Assembly: GCA_018241025.1 (NCBI GenBank)
Contig: JAFEEQ010000004.1
Coordinates: forward strand, 409,839 to 473,838
Length of the DNA: 64,000 nt
Direction: 5' to 3'
Source of the DNA: Pseudomonadota bacterium
GTDB taxonomy: Bacteria > Pseudomonadota > Alphaproteobacteria > Micropepsales > Micropepsaceae
Below the pieces are notes generated by a model. It searched no databases. It saw only the letters and a list, made by a program, of their open reading frames with translations, and was not told where the DNA came from. Of this stretch, positions 1-9,933 are shown piece after piece. The first letter of the stretch is position 1. Every line of letters starts with the position of its first letter. The position numbers and the translations under genes were made by a program.

Positions 1-255
1 CTTCAATCCAACGATCTGCAGGCAGCGTTTTCAGACAACGAAAAGCACGGCCGTTCGATGGGCGCAGAATTCGAGGGTGCATTTGCGATAGCGTCGTTCC
101 GGAATTGGGAACATGGTGCCATGGTCGACTACGAAATAGTTCTGCGGAGCAACGGAGATTTCGTCGCGAACGAAGCCGGCATCTACGTAAACGACGAGAA
201 TTTCGAAGCCGTTTTCACGCGATTCCTGGAAATGTTTGAGCGCGCCAACCGCTAG
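1..255 (+). CDS. Hypothetical protein, C-terminal part (5' end outside window)
   Basis: The reading frame is open from the first base and ends with TAG at 253-255, so only the last 84 codons are seen. An internal ATG at 58 would give a 65-residue protein, but the frame runs on upstream, so I treat the gene as cut by the window edge. The visible part is acidic and rich in Phe, Glu and Asn, with no signal peptide or membrane segment. I recognise no family. Its stop codon is interleaved with that of the convergent rmuC gene: both use the CTAG at 252-255. Confidence 0.55.
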   Translation, partial: LQSNDLQAAFSDNEKHGRSMGAEFEGAFAIASFRNWEHGAMVDYEIVLRSNGDFVANEAGIYVNDENFEAVFTRFLEMFERANR

Positions 256-1322
256 CTCGGCAGGGCGGGATCCTCCGGCGGCCCCAGCTCGACATTGCGG
301 ATCTTTTCGCCGCGGCTGCCAATCTTTCCGGCTGAGGTCAGGATGTCCTTGATGTCGCCGTCGGCCTGATTGAAGTGCCGCTGCAGCTTTTCCACCCGGT
401 CGCCGAGCAGCCGCACGTCGTTTAGCAGCACGCCTACCTCCTTCTGGATGAGGTTCGCCTGCTCGCGCATCCGTGCGTCCTTCATCACCGTCTGGATGGT
501 GCTGATCGCCAGCATCAGGATGTTCGGCGAGACCACGACCACCTGCGCACGGTGCGCGCGCTGGATCAGGTCGGAGAAGCCGTCATGCAGCTCGGCATAG
601 ATCGACTCCGACGGTACGAACATGATCGCCGGCGTCTGCACCTCGCCCGGAATGAGATATTTCTCGGCGATGTCGCTCACATGCTTGGAGACATCGGCCC
701 GCACCCGCGCCAGTGCGACCTTTTTTTCATCATCCGTCACCGCCGCGCGCAGCAGCGTGAAGCATTCGAGCGGGAATTTGGAATCGACGACCAGCAGCGC
801 CTTGTTGCCCGGAATGCGGATCACGCAGTCGGGCCGGTTGCGGTTCGAGAGCGTCGCCTGGAATTCGTAGAGCGTCGGCGGCAGCCCGTCGCGTACGATC
901 TCTTCCATCTGCGCCTGGGCGAACGCGCCGCGCGCCTGCTTGTTCGACAGCACCTGCTGCAGCGATACCACCTGCCCGGAGAGCGCCGAGATATTCTCCT
1001 GTGCCTTGTCGATGATCGACAACCGCTCGCCGATGCCCGAAATCGTCGCAGCGGTTTTCTCCGCGCTTTCGCTCAAGCTCTGCCCCAACCGCTGGTTCAG
1101 CGCGTCGATCCGCTCGCCCAGCGACTTCTGCAGCGCCTCCTGCGCCGCCAGCGTCTGCGTGAACTGTCCGCCGATCCGCCCTTGCTCGGAAATCAGCGTA
1201 TCGATGCGCGGATCCGGCTTCGGCGGTTCGGGCGCCGGCGCGCTCCGTCCGCGCAGCGCAAAGCCCAGAATCGCCGCCGCGGCGACGATCGCGATTCCCA
1301 GCACAATCAGGCCCAAATCCAT
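252..1322 (-). CDS. rmuC: DNA recombination protein RmuC
   Basis: 356-residue RmuC-family protein. RmuC is known in E. coli as a protein limiting recombination at inverted repeats, and the family has a nuclease-like fold. Residues about 4-24 form one N-terminal membrane segment, followed by a Pro-rich linker and a long coiled coil (about 40-130). The conserved RmuC domain then shows the LLVVDSKFPLE and PAIMFVPSESIYAEL blocks. The frame is open further upstream (to 1982), but the ATG at 1322 begins right before the membrane anchor and leaves a 54-bp divergent spacer to def, so it is the sensible start. The end converges with the gene at the left edge. Confidence 0.9.
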   Translation of the reverse strand: MDLGLIVLGIAIVAAAAILGFALRGRSAPAPEPPKPDPRIDTLISEQGRIGGQFTQTLAAQEALQKSLGERIDALNQRLGQSLSESAEKTAATISGIGERLSIIDKAQENISALSGQVVSLQQVLSNKQARGAFAQAQMEEIVRDGLPPTLYEFQATLSNRNRPDCVIRIPGNKALLVVDSKFPLECFTLLRAAVTDDEKKVALARVRADVSKHVSDIAEKYLIPGEVQTPAIMFVPSESIYAELHDGFSDLIQRAHRAQVVVVSPNILMLAISTIQTVMKDARMREQANLIQKEVGVLLNDVRLLGDRVEKLQRHFNQADGDIKDILTSAGKIGSRGEKIRNVELGPPEDPALPS

Positions 1323-1376
1323 GCGAAAATCGGCTTTCCCTTGACCGCCCCGGGTTCCCGCCCTATTTCCCGGGCC

Positions 1377-1895
1377 ATGGCCGTACGCCCCATCCTTACC
1401 GCGCCCGATCCGCGCCTCAAAGTCGTCTCGACACCGGTCGAGACGGTCGATGATGGCATCCGCAAGCTGATCGCGGACATGACCGATTCGATGTACGCCG
1501 CCGACGGCATCGGCCTCGCGGCGATCCAGATCGGTGAGCCCAAGCGCATCATCGTGATGGACCTCGACCAGCGCGACGGCAACAAGAACCCGCGCCACTT
1601 CATCAACCCAGTGATCACCTGGCGCTCGGACGAATTGGCGAGCTTCGAAGAGGGTTGCCTCTCGGTCCCCGAGATCTGGGAAGACGTCGAGCGCGCCGAG
1701 CGCATCAAGGCCGAATATCTCGACAGCGACGGCAAAAAGCACGAGCTCGAAGCCGACAGCCTGCTCGCCACCTGCCTGCAGCACGAGATGGATCACCTCG
1801 AAGGCATCCTCTTCATCGACCATCTGTCGAAGCTGAAGCGCTCGATGCTCCTGCGCAAACTCCAGAAGGCGAAGCGTCTGAAAGACGCCGGCTGA
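1377..1895 (+). CDS. def: Peptide deformylase
   Basis: 172-residue polypeptide deformylase, which removes the formyl group from the N-terminal methionine of new proteins. All three motifs are visible: [10 protein letters not shown] (motif 1, with Ile where Pro is most usual), EGCLSVP with the metal-binding Cys, and QHEMDHLEG with the two metal His and catalytic Glu. The frame is open upstream of ATG 1377, but homologues begin at this [12 protein letters not shown] block. The gene is followed after 4 nt by fmt, and truA comes next. Def and Fmt act at opposite ends of the formylation cycle, so co-transcription makes sense. Confidence 0.95.
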   Translation: MAVRPILTAPDPRLKVVSTPVETVDDGIRKLIADMTDSMYAADGIGLAAIQIGEPKRIIVMDLDQRDGNKNPRHFINPVITWRSDELASFEEGCLSVPEIWEDVERAERIKAEYLDSDGKKHELEADSLLATCLQHEMDHLEGILFIDHLSKLKRSMLLRKLQKAKRLKDAG

Positions 1896-1899
1896 GGCC

Positions 1900-2817
1900 G
1901 TGGCGCTCCGTCTTGCCTTTCTCGGCACCCCCGCCTTCGCTGTTCCTACCCTTGCCGAGCTGATCGCGCAGGGCCACGACATCGCCTGCGTCTACTCCCA
2001 ACCGCCGCGTCCCAAAGGGCGCGGGCTCGAGACCGATCCGTCGCCGGTCCACAAGCTGGCGCTCGCGCACAAGATCGCTGTCCGCACGCCTGTGACGCTG
2101 AAAGATACGGCGCAGCAGGAACTCTTCGCCGCGCTCGATCTCGATGCCGCGGTGGTCGTCGCCTACGGCCTCCTCCTGCCCAAGCCGATCCTCGATGCGC
2201 CCAGACTCGGCTGCTTCAACCTGCATGGCTCGCTCCTGCCGCGCTGGCGCGGCGCTGCGCCGATTCAGCGCGCAATCATGGCGGGCGACTCCGAAACCGG
2301 CGTGATGGCAATGCGCATGGAAGAGGGCCTCGACACTGGCCCGGTGCTGATGGCCGAGCGCACGCCCATCGGCCGCAAAACCTATGGCGAGCTGCATGAC
2401 GAGCTTGCCCGCCTCGGGGCCGATCTGATGGCGCGCGCGATGGGTGCGCTCGAACGCGGCAGCGCCATCGAGACGCCGCAGCCGGAGGAGGGCGTCACCT
2501 ACGCCAAGAAAATCCTCAAGGAGGAAGCCAGGATCGATTGGTCGAAGCCAACACGGGAGATCGACTGCCTGATCCGCGGCCTCTCGCCTTTTCCCGGTGC
2601 ATGGTGTGAGGTCAAGGGTGAGCGGCTCAAGATTCTCAACTGCGTACCTGCAACTGGAACAGGCGCGCCCGGCACACTGCTGGACGATGCGCTCACAGTT
2701 GCCTGCGGTGACGGAGCTTTGCGCCTCACGCGCCTCCAACGCCCCGGCAAGGCGGCGATGAACGCCGCCGATCTCCTGCGCGGCTTCGCGCTGAAGCGCG
2801 GCGACGTGCTTGGCTGA
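1900..2817 (+). CDS. fmt: Methionyl-tRNA formyltransferase
   Basis: 305-residue cytoplasmic enzyme that formylates initiator Met-tRNA using 10-formyl-tetrahydrofolate. The N-terminal Rossmann-type catalytic domain shows [12 protein letters not shown] at the start and the [16 protein letters not shown] active-site block near residues 107-122, followed by the [10 protein letters not shown] block. The C-terminal third matches the tRNA-binding OB-like domain. The start is GTG at 1900, four bases after the def stop; no ATG is better placed. The stop is 3 nt before truA, so def-fmt-truA looks like one transcript. Confidence 0.95.
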   Translation: MALRLAFLGTPAFAVPTLAELIAQGHDIACVYSQPPRPKGRGLETDPSPVHKLALAHKIAVRTPVTLKDTAQQELFAALDLDAAVVVAYGLLLPKPILDAPRLGCFNLHGSLLPRWRGAAPIQRAIMAGDSETGVMAMRMEEGLDTGPVLMAERTPIGRKTYGELHDELARLGADLMARAMGALERGSAIETPQPEEGVTYAKKILKEEARIDWSKPTREIDCLIRGLSPFPGAWCEVKGERLKILNCVPATGTGAPGTLLDDALTVACGDGALRLTRLQRPGKAAMNAADLLRGFALKRGDVLG

Positions 2818-2820
2818 GCC

Positions 2821-3555
2821 ATGCCGCGCTATCGTCTGACCCTCGAATATGACGGCTCAAGCCTCGTCGGCTGGCAGCGGCAGGACAATGGTGCCTCGGT
2901 GCAGGGCATCCTCGAAGATGCCATCGCGAGTTTCTCCGGCGAGCGTATCACGGTCACCGGCGCGGGCCGCACCGATGCCGGCGTCCATGCGCTTGGCCAG
3001 GTCGCGCATTTCGATCTCGTGAAGGACTTCACCGGCGACAAGGTGCGCGATGCGCTCAACCATTTCGCCCGCCCGCATGTCGCGGTGCTCGAAGCAACCA
3101 TCGCTGCGACGGATTTCCACGCCCGCTTCTCTGCCACCGCGCGGCATTATCTCTACCGCATCCTCACCCGCCGCGCCCCGCCGGTGCTCGAGGCCTGCAA
3201 GGTTTGGCATGTCGTCCACGCGCTCGATGCCGATGCGATGCACGACGCGGCACAGGCAATGATCGGCCAGCACGATTTCACCACCTTTCGCGCTGCCGAG
3301 TGCCAGGCGAAATCGCCGATTAAGACGCTCGGCCGCCTCGATGTGCGCCGTGCCGCCGACGAGATCCACATCGAAGCGTCCGCGCGCTCCTTCCTGCATC
3401 ATCAGGTGCGTTCGATGGTCGGCTCGCTGAAGCTGGTCGGCGAAGGCAAGTGGAGTCCGCGCGATCTTGCCGATTCGCTCGCCGCGAAAGACCGCACCCG
3501 CTGTGGTCCCGTCGCACCATCGGATGGACTCTATCTCGTGCGCGTGGACTACTGA
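2821..3555 (+). CDS. truA: tRNA pseudouridine(38-40) synthase
   Basis: 244-residue TruA, which converts uridines 38-40 in the anticodon arm of several tRNAs to pseudouridine. The family signature [12 protein letters not shown] with the catalytic Asp lies near residue 50, and the N-terminal [14 protein letters not shown] block is typical. Length is normal. It is the last gene of def-fmt-truA. Its 3' end overlaps the convergent murI gene by 7 bp, leaving no room for a separate terminator. Confidence 0.95.
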   Translation: MPRYRLTLEYDGSSLVGWQRQDNGASVQGILEDAIASFSGERITVTGAGRTDAGVHALGQVAHFDLVKDFTGDKVRDALNHFARPHVAVLEATIAATDFHARFSATARHYLYRILTRRAPPVLEACKVWHVVHALDADAMHDAAQAMIGQHDFTTFRAAECQAKSPIKTLGRLDVRRAADEIHIEASARSFLHHQVRSMVGSLKLVGEGKWSPRDLADSLAAKDRTRCGPVAPSDGLYLVRVDY

Positions 3556-4361
3556 AGGTCGATAAGTTCGACCGCGCCCGGATCGATCGGCTGACCGAGG
3601 AAGATCGCGCCCGCCCGCGCAAACCGGTCGGGCGCATCGGTCGCGAGGAAACTGAGCGCCGCCGCACCGCCGGAATTCGTGATGCCTTTCTCACGCAGCG
3701 TCGCAGCCACCGCGTCCGCCGCTGTCTTCGCGCTGTCGACCAGCGCTATCTCAGGCCCGGCAACCTTCGCGATGGCGCCTTTCAGCGCCGGATAATGCGT
3801 GCAGCCGAGCAGGATCGCCTTCGGCCGCGGCATCGACTCCAGCACCGGTCCCAGATAGCGGGCGACGATGGCCTCCACGATCGGTCCTTCGACTAGTCCT
3901 TCCTCGGCCAGCGGCACAAAAAGCGGGCAGGCCTGTTGTACGATGGGGATGTCCGATCCCAAGGCCCTGATCGCCGCGCGATAGGCGCCACCCTTCACGG
4001 TCGTCTCGGTCGCGATCACCGCCACCGGACCGTCGGGTGCCGCCGCCAGTGCTGCTTTCGCGCCCGGCGCGATCACGCCCAGCACAGGCAGCGGCGCCAG
4101 CAACTCCGCCACCGCTGCCGATGAAATGCTTGCTGTGTTGCAGGCGATCACTACCATCTTCACACCGCGCGCGACCAGCGCCGCCGCTGCCTGCTGCGCA
4201 TAGCGCCGCACCGTATCCGCGCTCTTGGTGCCATAGGGCAGGCGCGCCGTATCGCCCAGATAGATGAAGCTCTCGTCCGGTAGCGCGCGGATCAGTTCGC
4301 GCAGGACCGTCAGCCCGCCCATGCCGGAATCGAATACGCCAATCGGGCGGGGGTCACTCAT
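3549..4361 (-). CDS. murI: Glutamate racemase
   Basis: 270-residue enzyme making D-glutamate for peptidoglycan. The two catalytic cysteines sit in ACNTAS and GCTHYP, and the N-terminal [12 protein letters not shown] block is present. The frame is open upstream, but ATG 4361 overlaps the dapE stop as ATGA (4358-4361), which is the likely coupled start. Both neighbours on this strand feed the cell-wall and lysine pathway: dapE upstream makes LL-diaminopimelate. Confidence 0.93.
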   Translation of the reverse strand: MSDPRPIGVFDSGMGGLTVLRELIRALPDESFIYLGDTARLPYGTKSADTVRRYAQQAAAALVARGVKMVVIACNTASISSAAVAELLAPLPVLGVIAPGAKAALAAAPDGPVAVIATETTVKGGAYRAAIRALGSDIPIVQQACPLFVPLAEEGLVEGPIVEAIVARYLGPVLESMPRPKAILLGCTHYPALKGAIAKVAGPEIALVDSAKTAADAVAATLREKGITNSGGAAALSFLATDAPDRFARAGAIFLGQPIDPGAVELIDLQ

Positions 4362-5506
4362 ACGGGCGGATTGGCGAAGTACGCTGCGAGGATTCGTTCG
4401 TAGAGCGCTGTCAACGTCTCTATCTCCGCGATCGGGACACACTCATTCGCCTTGTGCATGGTGCCGCCGGGCAGGCCGAGCTCCACAACGGGGCAATAGT
4501 CCTTGATGTAGCGCGCATCCGAGGTGCCGCCGGTGGTCGATAGCACCGGCGCGCGGCCTGTCACCGCGGTCGTCACATCGCTCAGCAGCTGCGTGAACGG
4601 TCCCGGCTGGGTAAGAAACGGCTCGCCGCTGACATTGTGCGTGAAAGCCACCTGCACGCCGAATTCCTTTTCGATCCTCACGATCTCGCTTTGAATATGC
4701 GCGACAAGCTCGGCGCTTTTGTGGCGGTCGTTGAAGCGGATGTTGAAACTCGCGCGCACTTCGGCAGGGATAACATTGCTCGCCGGGTTCCCGACATCGA
4801 GCGTCGTGAATGCGATGTTCGACTGGTCGAAATGATCGGTGCCTTCATCCAGCTTCCATCCCGCCAGCCGGGAGACGAGTGCCGCCATCGCCGGGATCGG
4901 ATTGTTCGCCTGGTGCGGATAAGCGGTGTGCCCTTGCACGCCGGTCACCACCAGCTTGGAATTCATCGTCCCGCGCCGGCCGATCTTGAGGACATCGCCC
5001 GTCGCTGCCGTCGAGGTCGGTTCGCCGACGACGCAGTGGCTGATGCTCTCGCCCTGATCCTTCAGCCAGCCCAGCACCCGCTTGGTACCGTTGGCGTTGG
5101 TTGGGCCTTCCTCGTCGCCGGTGATGAGCAGGCTGATCGAGCCGAAGGGCTTGCCCTGGCCGAGATAGTGCGCGGCCGCCGCGGCAAAACACGCCACGGC
5201 CGATTTCATGTCCACTGCGCCGCGGCCGTATAGCGTGCCACCCTCGATGGTGGCGGAGAAGGGATCGTGCTTCCACAGCTTGGCGTCGCCTGGTGGCACC
5301 ACATCGGTATGGCCGGCGAAGCAGAAATTCGGCCCCTGGGTGCCGATCCGGGCATAGAGGTTCGTCACCTCCTCGAATTGGAGCCGATGACAGGCAAAGC
5401 CGAGGGGCTTGAGGAAATCTTCCAGCAACCCGATGGCGCCGGCATCGGCCGGTGTCACGGAAGGGCAACGGATCAAGGCTTGCGCAAGGGAAACAGGGTC
5501 GCTCAT
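4358..5506 (-). CDS. dapE: Succinyl-diaminopimelate desuccinylase
   Basis: 382-residue M20-family metallohydrolase that removes succinate from N-succinyl-LL-diaminopimelate in lysine and peptidoglycan synthesis. Metal ligands and catalytic residues are visible in FAGHTDVVPPGD, YGRGAVDMKS, TGDEEGPTNAN and MHKANECVP. ATG 5506 matches the family N terminus (SLAQALIRCPSVTP); the frame is open further upstream but that part is antisense to the divergent SDR gene. The other succinylase-branch gene, dapD, lies 1.6 kb away on the same strand. The stop overlaps the murI start. Confidence 0.95.
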   Translation of the reverse strand: MSDPVSLAQALIRCPSVTPADAGAIGLLEDFLKPLGFACHRLQFEEVTNLYARIGTQGPNFCFAGHTDVVPPGDAKLWKHDPFSATIEGGTLYGRGAVDMKSAVACFAAAAAHYLGQGKPFGSISLLITGDEEGPTNANGTKRVLGWLKDQGESISHCVVGEPTSTAATGDVLKIGRRGTMNSKLVVTGVQGHTAYPHQANNPIPAMAALVSRLAGWKLDEGTDHFDQSNIAFTTLDVGNPASNVIPAEVRASFNIRFNDRHKSAELVAHIQSEIVRIEKEFGVQVAFTHNVSGEPFLTQPGPFTQLLSDVTTAVTGRAPVLSTTGGTSDARYIKDYCPVVELGLPGGTMHKANECVPIAEIETLTALYERILAAYFANPPV

Positions 5507-5566
5507 CAATTGCGATGTACGCGCCGGCCTCGCTATGGTCAATCGAACAGAAATCGGGAGCACATC

Positions 5567-6445
5567 ATGGCGGGTCGTCTGGAAGGCAAGGTTGCGGTCA
5601 TCACTGGTGCGGCCAGCGGGATCGGCCGCGGCACGGTCGATCTCTTCGTTGCCGAAGGCGCAAAGGTGATCGCCGCCGACATCCAGGACGATCGCGGCGC
5701 CCGGATCGAAGAACAGCACAAAGGCAAGGCACGCTATGTCCGCTGCGACGTGAGCAAGGAAGAGGATATCGCCGCGGCCGTCGCCGCCGCGGTGAAGCAC
5801 TTCGGCAAGCTGACGACGCTCTTCAACAATGCCGGCACCGGAGGAACATCCGAAACTGCCGAGGGTGTCACCGCCGAAGGCTTCGATTCCGTCATGCATC
5901 TGCATATTCGGGCTGCGCTGTTCGGCATGAAATACGCGGTGCCTGAGATGAAGAAGGTCGGTGGCGGGTCGATTATCTCGACCGCTTCGGTTGCCGGACT
6001 GCAGAGCGGCTTCGGCCCGCTGCTCTATTCCATCGCCAAGGCCGGTATCATCCACATGTCGCGCGTAGCCTCGTCCCAGCTCGCGCCGCTGAACATCCGT
6101 GTTAACGCGATCTGTCCCGGCCTGATCGCGACCAACATCTTCGCCGCGGCGATCGGCATGCCGAGCCAGCTTGCGGAAACGCGTCTCGACGCCATCGCCG
6201 ATGCCGCAAAGAATTCCCAGCCCCTCCAACGTGGTGGCCGCCCGCGCGACATCGCCGAGACCGCCCTTTTCCTCGCGTCCGACGGTTCGGAATGGATGAC
6301 CGGGCAGGCGCTGGTGATGGATGGCGGGCTCACTGCCGGTCCGCACGGCACCGCGCAGATGGGAGTCTTTGCCCCCATCGTCCAGGCACTCGGCATGAGC
6401 GAGGAGCAGCTTGCCGAACTCGCGGCCCGTCGTCAGCCGGATTAA
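5567..6445 (+). CDS. SDR-family oxidoreductase
   Basis: 292-residue short-chain dehydrogenase/reductase of the classical type. The NAD(P) motif TGAASGIGRG is at residues 14-23, NNAG follows, and the catalytic Ser is in ISTASVAG with the YSIAK tetrad block. The Asp after the second strand (IAADIQDD) suggests NAD rather than NADP. Substrate unknown. It sits alone on the plus strand, divergent from dapE with 60 bp between and converging on the DUF805 gene with shared stop bases. It interrupts an otherwise typical dap cluster. The ATG at 5567 is preceded by a GGAG element about 7 nt away. Confidence 0.85.
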   Translation: MAGRLEGKVAVITGAASGIGRGTVDLFVAEGAKVIAADIQDDRGARIEEQHKGKARYVRCDVSKEEDIAAAVAAAVKHFGKLTTLFNNAGTGGTSETAEGVTAEGFDSVMHLHIRAALFGMKYAVPEMKKVGGGSIISTASVAGLQSGFGPLLYSIAKAGIIHMSRVASSQLAPLNIRVNAICPGLIATNIFAAAIGMPSQLAETRLDAIADAAKNSQPLQRGGRPRDIAETALFLASDGSEWMTGQALVMDGGLTAGPHGTAQMGVFAPIVQALGMSEEQLAELAARRQPD

Positions 6446-7002
6446 TCGGCGAGCGGATCGGGGCCGTAACGGTTGTCACCGGCCGTCCCGCGGAAGAAGT
6501 AAAGCTCAACGAATGCCCACAGGCTGATCAACGATGCGACGGCGCGCGCGATCAACACAAGAGGTGGCTCGATTGGCGGCGGTGGCGGCGGCAGATTCTG
6601 CTGTGCGGCCCTGAAGACATCACCCAAATGAGCGAATTGCGCCGGCATCGTCAAAATCGCCGGGATGTTCAGCACGAAGGGGAGGACGAAGAAGACCAAC
6701 AGCCACCATGCACTCTTGTTGCGGTCGTGGAGCCTCTTGGTGGTCACCGCAACCACGATCCACAAATTCAACAGATAGAGCGCACACGCGACGATGCCGA
6801 AGGTCGCGAGTTGCGGCATCGCCGCGAACTGTGTGCCCGAAATTTTTCCCTGGAACAGGGCGAGGAGCGAACCCCACCCCACCATGATCCCGAACGCCGT
6901 GCCAGTGATGATCCCGAATAAGATCCCGACCAGTATCAGCGCCCACTGCCTGGCCCGGTTCGCCCGCCCGCTGAAGCTGAAAAGATAATGCCCAAGCCCC
7001 AT
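6442..7002 (-). CDS. DUF805 family membrane protein
   Basis: 186-residue inner-membrane protein matching DUF805. The SFSGRANRARQW block near the N terminus and the KRLHDRNKSAWW block are typical of the family. About four membrane segments are seen, plus an unusual run of seven prolines near residue 140. Function is not established. A DUF805 gene between dapE and dapD is, from memory, frequent in alphaproteobacteria. ATG 7002 fits the family start; the longer open frame upstream would be antisense-like and hydrophilic. Confidence 0.8.
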   Translation of the reverse strand: MGLGHYLFSFSGRANRARQWALILVGILFGIITGTAFGIMVGWGSLLALFQGKISGTQFAAMPQLATFGIVACALYLLNLWIVVAVTTKRLHDRNKSAWWLLVFFVLPFVLNIPAILTMPAQFAHLGDVFRAAQQNLPPPPPPIEPPLVLIARAVASLISLWAFVELYFFRGTAGDNRYGPDPLAD

Positions 7003-7081
7003 AACCGGCCCCCACCGAAGCTGCTCGTGGAGTATGCCCGAAAGCGCCGCGAAACTAAGGGTTAATCGCTGCTGCGCTGCG

Positions 7082-7915
7082 TCAATCGCGAAGCAGATCG
7101 TTGATCGAGGTCTTGGCCCGGGTGCGCTCATCCACCGTCTTGATGATGACGCCGCAATTGAGCGCCGGCTTGCCCGGCCCGCCGCCGAGCGATCCCGGCA
7201 CCACCACCGAATAGGGCGGCACACGTCCCGTGATGATCTCGCCGGAATGCCGATCGACGATCTTGGTCGTCGCGGTCAGGAACGTGCCCATCGCCAGCAC
7301 CGAGCCTTCGCCCACAATGACACCCTCCGCGACTTCGGACCGTGCGCCGATGAAACAATTGTCTTCGATAATTGTCGGCGCTGCCTGCAATGGCTCTAGC
7401 ACGCCGCCAAGGCCCGCGCCGCCCGAGATGTGGCAATGCTTGCCGACCTGCGCACAGCTTCCCACCGTCGCCCAGGTGTCGATCATCGTGCCTTCGCCGA
7501 CATGGGCGCCGACATTGACGAAGCTCGGCATCAGCACAACGCCTTTGGCAATGAAGGCTGAGCGCCGTACGATCGCGCCAGGCACGGCGCGGAAGCCGGC
7601 CGCCTGAAAGCGCGTCGCATCCCATCCGGCGAATTTGCTGTCGACTTTGTCCCACCACATCGCGTCGCCCGGCGCGCCGTCGATAAGCTTCATGGCGTTC
7701 AGACGGAAAGAAAGCAGTACGGCTTTCTTCAGCCACTGATGCACGACCCATGCACCATCGTGCTTTTCGGCGACCCGCGCCCGCCCGGCATCGAGATCGG
7801 CCAAAACGGTTTCCACGACCTCGCGCACCGCACCCTTGGTGTCCGGGCCGAGCGCAGCAGCGTTCTCCCAGGCGTCGTCGATGATGCGGGCAAGCTCGGC
7901 GGTCATGGTCGTCAA
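7082..7915 (-). CDS. dapD: 2,3,4,5-tetrahydropyridine-2,6-dicarboxylate N-succinyltransferase
   Basis: 277-residue enzyme that succinylates tetrahydrodipicolinate at the entry of the succinylase branch to diaminopimelate and lysine. The C-terminal half shows left-handed beta-helix hexapeptide repeats ([38 protein letters not shown]). The start overlaps the upstream HAD gene as ATGA at 7912-7915; a second ATG lies 3 codons in. Together with dapE it covers two of the DAP steps in this window. Confidence 0.95.
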   Translation of the reverse strand: MTTMTAELARIIDDAWENAAALGPDTKGAVREVVETVLADLDAGRARVAEKHDGAWVVHQWLKKAVLLSFRLNAMKLIDGAPGDAMWWDKVDSKFAGWDATRFQAAGFRAVPGAIVRRSAFIAKGVVLMPSFVNVGAHVGEGTMIDTWATVGSCAQVGKHCHISGGAGLGGVLEPLQAAPTIIEDNCFIGARSEVAEGVIVGEGSVLAMGTFLTATTKIVDRHSGEIITGRVPPYSVVVPGSLGGGPGKPALNCGVIIKTVDERTRAKTSINDLLRD

Positions 7916-8583
7916 ATCCTGATCGTATTGAGGAAGGACGCAAGGTCGTCCGTTTCATGGTCGATATGCAAGTGCGGCGCATCGATGCGCCAATGCGACT
8001 GGCCAAGTCCGTCGTTGAACCAGACCGTCCTCATGCCCATGGCACGCGCCGGCACGAGATTGCGTGGGCTGTCGTCGAACAGCGCTGCCCGCGCCGGATC
8101 GAGGCCGGTCGTGGCCAACAGGGCGGCATAAGCACCGGGCTTCGGTTTAGGTACGAACTCCATGGCGCGCGCATCGACAATGATCTCGAACAGTGCATCG
8201 ACTCCGAGGCGTCGGAGGACCTCCGCGGCGAACCGACCGTCGTTATTCGTGAATACGAAACGGCGGCCCGGCAGGCGCTCCAAACCACTGCGCAACACGG
8301 AATCCGGCATCAAGTCCAAAACCTCGATGTCGTTGACCACCTCGTGATAGGCGTCCGGATCGATACGCTCGTTCTGGATGAGACCGGCCAGCGTCGAGCC
8401 GTAGTCGCGCAGATAATCCTTCTGGATCTTCCATGCCGCGTCGCGCGGCAGGCCGAAATGCTGCTGCACATAGCGGCAGATGCGCTCTTCCATCTCCGCC
8501 TGCTCCACCGCCGTCATGGTGTAGAGCGTGTGGTCCAGGTCGAAGACCCAGGCGTCGATACCGCAAAAGTCCGGGGGATTCAT
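7912..8583 (-). CDS. HAD-family hydrolase, pyrimidine 5'-nucleotidase type
   Basis: 223-residue haloacid-dehalogenase-like phosphatase. Motif I is FDLDHTLY (nucleophile and acid/base Asp), motif II FTNNDG, motif III KPKPG, motif IV FDDSPRN. The sequence resembles the SDT1/PHM8-type pyrimidine 5'-nucleotidases often encoded next to dapD in alphaproteobacteria. I choose ATG 8583; a TTG at 8619 would add 12 residues. There is no strong ribosome site for either. Its 3' end is translationally coupled to dapD. Confidence 0.83.
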   Translation of the reverse strand: MNPPDFCGIDAWVFDLDHTLYTMTAVEQAEMEERICRYVQQHFGLPRDAAWKIQKDYLRDYGSTLAGLIQNERIDPDAYHEVVNDIEVLDLMPDSVLRSGLERLPGRRFVFTNNDGRFAAEVLRRLGVDALFEIIVDARAMEFVPKPKPGAYAALLATTGLDPARAALFDDSPRNLVPARAMGMRTVWFNDGLGQSHWRIDAPHLHIDHETDDLASFLNTIRI

Positions 8584-8697
8584 CGCGGGACATATGGGCG
8601 AAGCGGGGGTTGCTGGCAAGGCGGTAAGAATTCCTCAACCATCTCCCTTAAGCCCGCCGAAACCGCCAATACCCAAAATCGGGGCAGGAGAGCCAGA

Positions 8698-9933
8698 ATG
8701 CCGAAGCCTGCAGCCAAGGATGCGATGCCGCGCGAAGAAGCGCTTGCGCGTCTCGAAGCGCATGCCCGCATGGCGCGCGACGAGCTTGCCGGACGGACCG
8801 ATGCCGGTTCCGACGTGCTGGACTACCTCGCACACAATGGCGCGCCGGCGACGCGCCGCGCCGTCGCTGCAAATCCAGCCGCGCCTGCCCACACCAATCG
8901 CTTCCTCGCCGACGATGGCGACGATGAGGTGCGCGCGGAGCTAGCGCGCAAGATCGCTCGCCTGATGCCACGCCTGTCGGCCGACGAGAGCACGCGCATC
9001 CGGGAGCTCACGATTGCGACGCTTGAACGCCTGGCCGGCGATCAGGTCACGCGCGTCCGCGCCATCCTCGCCGAGGAAATCAAGACGCTCGATTGCATCC
9101 CGAAGTTCATCGTCAAGAGCCTGGCCAAGGATATCGAGGCGATGGTGGCGGCTCCGATTCTCGAATATTCGCCGCTGCTTTCCGACGCCGATCTGATGGA
9201 AGTCATTGCCGCGGGGCAGGCAGAAGAGGTTCTGGCCGCCATCGCACGGCGCAAGCCGCTCAATGCCGACGTCTCGGAGGCGATCGTTTCGTCGCTCGAC
9301 ATCCCGGCAATCGCTGCGCTCATCGCCAATCCGGACGCGGCGATCCGCGAGCAGACACTCGACGAAATCGCCGCGCAGGCCGAGAAGATTCAGTCCTGGC
9401 AGGTGCCACTTGTACTGCGTGCGGATCTCTCCAGGCGCGCGATTCTCCGTATCGCGAGTTTCGTCGGCTCAAATCTCATCGAGCAGCTCGTTGGGCGCTA
9501 TGGCCTCGATGAAGATATCAAGCGTGAGCTTAACAAGGAGCTGCGCCAGCGGCTGCAAAATAATGACAAGTATGCGCCGGCCGGTTCGGCCTTACGCGAT
9601 GTCGCGGACGCGCGCGCCAGCGGACGACTCGACGAAGCTTTCGTCGATTCCGCCGTCAATGCCGGCCAACGCGAGTCCGTGATCCAGGCGCTTGCCGCCC
9701 TGGGCGACGTACCCGAATTTACGGTGCGCAAGATCCTTGCTTCACGCTCGGCCAAGCCGGTGACCGCCCTGGTCTGGCATGCCGGCCTCAGCATGCGCAT
9801 CGCGTTCAAGATCCAGAGCTTCGTGATGAAGCTGACTGCCGCTGAGCTTCTTCCGGCGCGCGCGGGCGTGCATTTCCCGATGACCGAAGACGAGATGCGC
9901 TGGCATCTCGGCTATTTCGAAGTCCGTGTCTGA
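8698..9933 (+). CDS. DUF2336 domain-containing protein
   Basis: 411-residue, Ala/Leu/Arg-rich, all-helical protein of the DUF2336 type, a family I associate with alphaproteobacteria. Much of it reads as HEAT-like helical repeats (for example DVLDYLAHNGAPATRRAVAA and SLDIPAIAALIANPDAAIRE). There is no signal peptide or membrane segment. A strong AGGAG precedes ATG 8698 by 7 nt. It lies divergent from the HAD gene (114-bp spacer) and its end overlaps the convergent DUF1036 gene by 22 bp. Function unknown; a regulatory scaffold role is only inference. Confidence 0.75.
   Translation: MPKPAAKDAMPREEALARLEAHARMARDELAGRTDAGSDVLDYLAHNGAPATRRAVAANPAAPAHTNRFLADDGDDEVRAELARKIARLMPRLSADESTRIRELTIATLERLAGDQVTRVRAILAEEIKTLDCIPKFIVKSLAKDIEAMVAAPILEYSPLLSDADLMEVIAAGQAEEVLAAIARRKPLNADVSEAIVSSLDIPAIAALIANPDAAIREQTLDEIAAQAEKIQSWQVPLVLRADLSRRAILRIASFVGSNLIEQLVGRYGLDEDIKRELNKELRQRLQNNDKYAPAGSALRDVADARASGRLDEAFVDSAVNAGQRESVIQALAALGDVPEFTVRKILASRSAKPVTALVWHAGLSMRIAFKIQSFVMKLTAAELLPARAGVHFPMTEDEMRWHLGYFEVRV

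Noticed and set aside
1323..1982. A longer N-terminal part for rmuC (open frame up to 1982).
   Set aside because: It is antisense to def and has no RmuC similarity; the membrane anchor at 1322 is the natural start.
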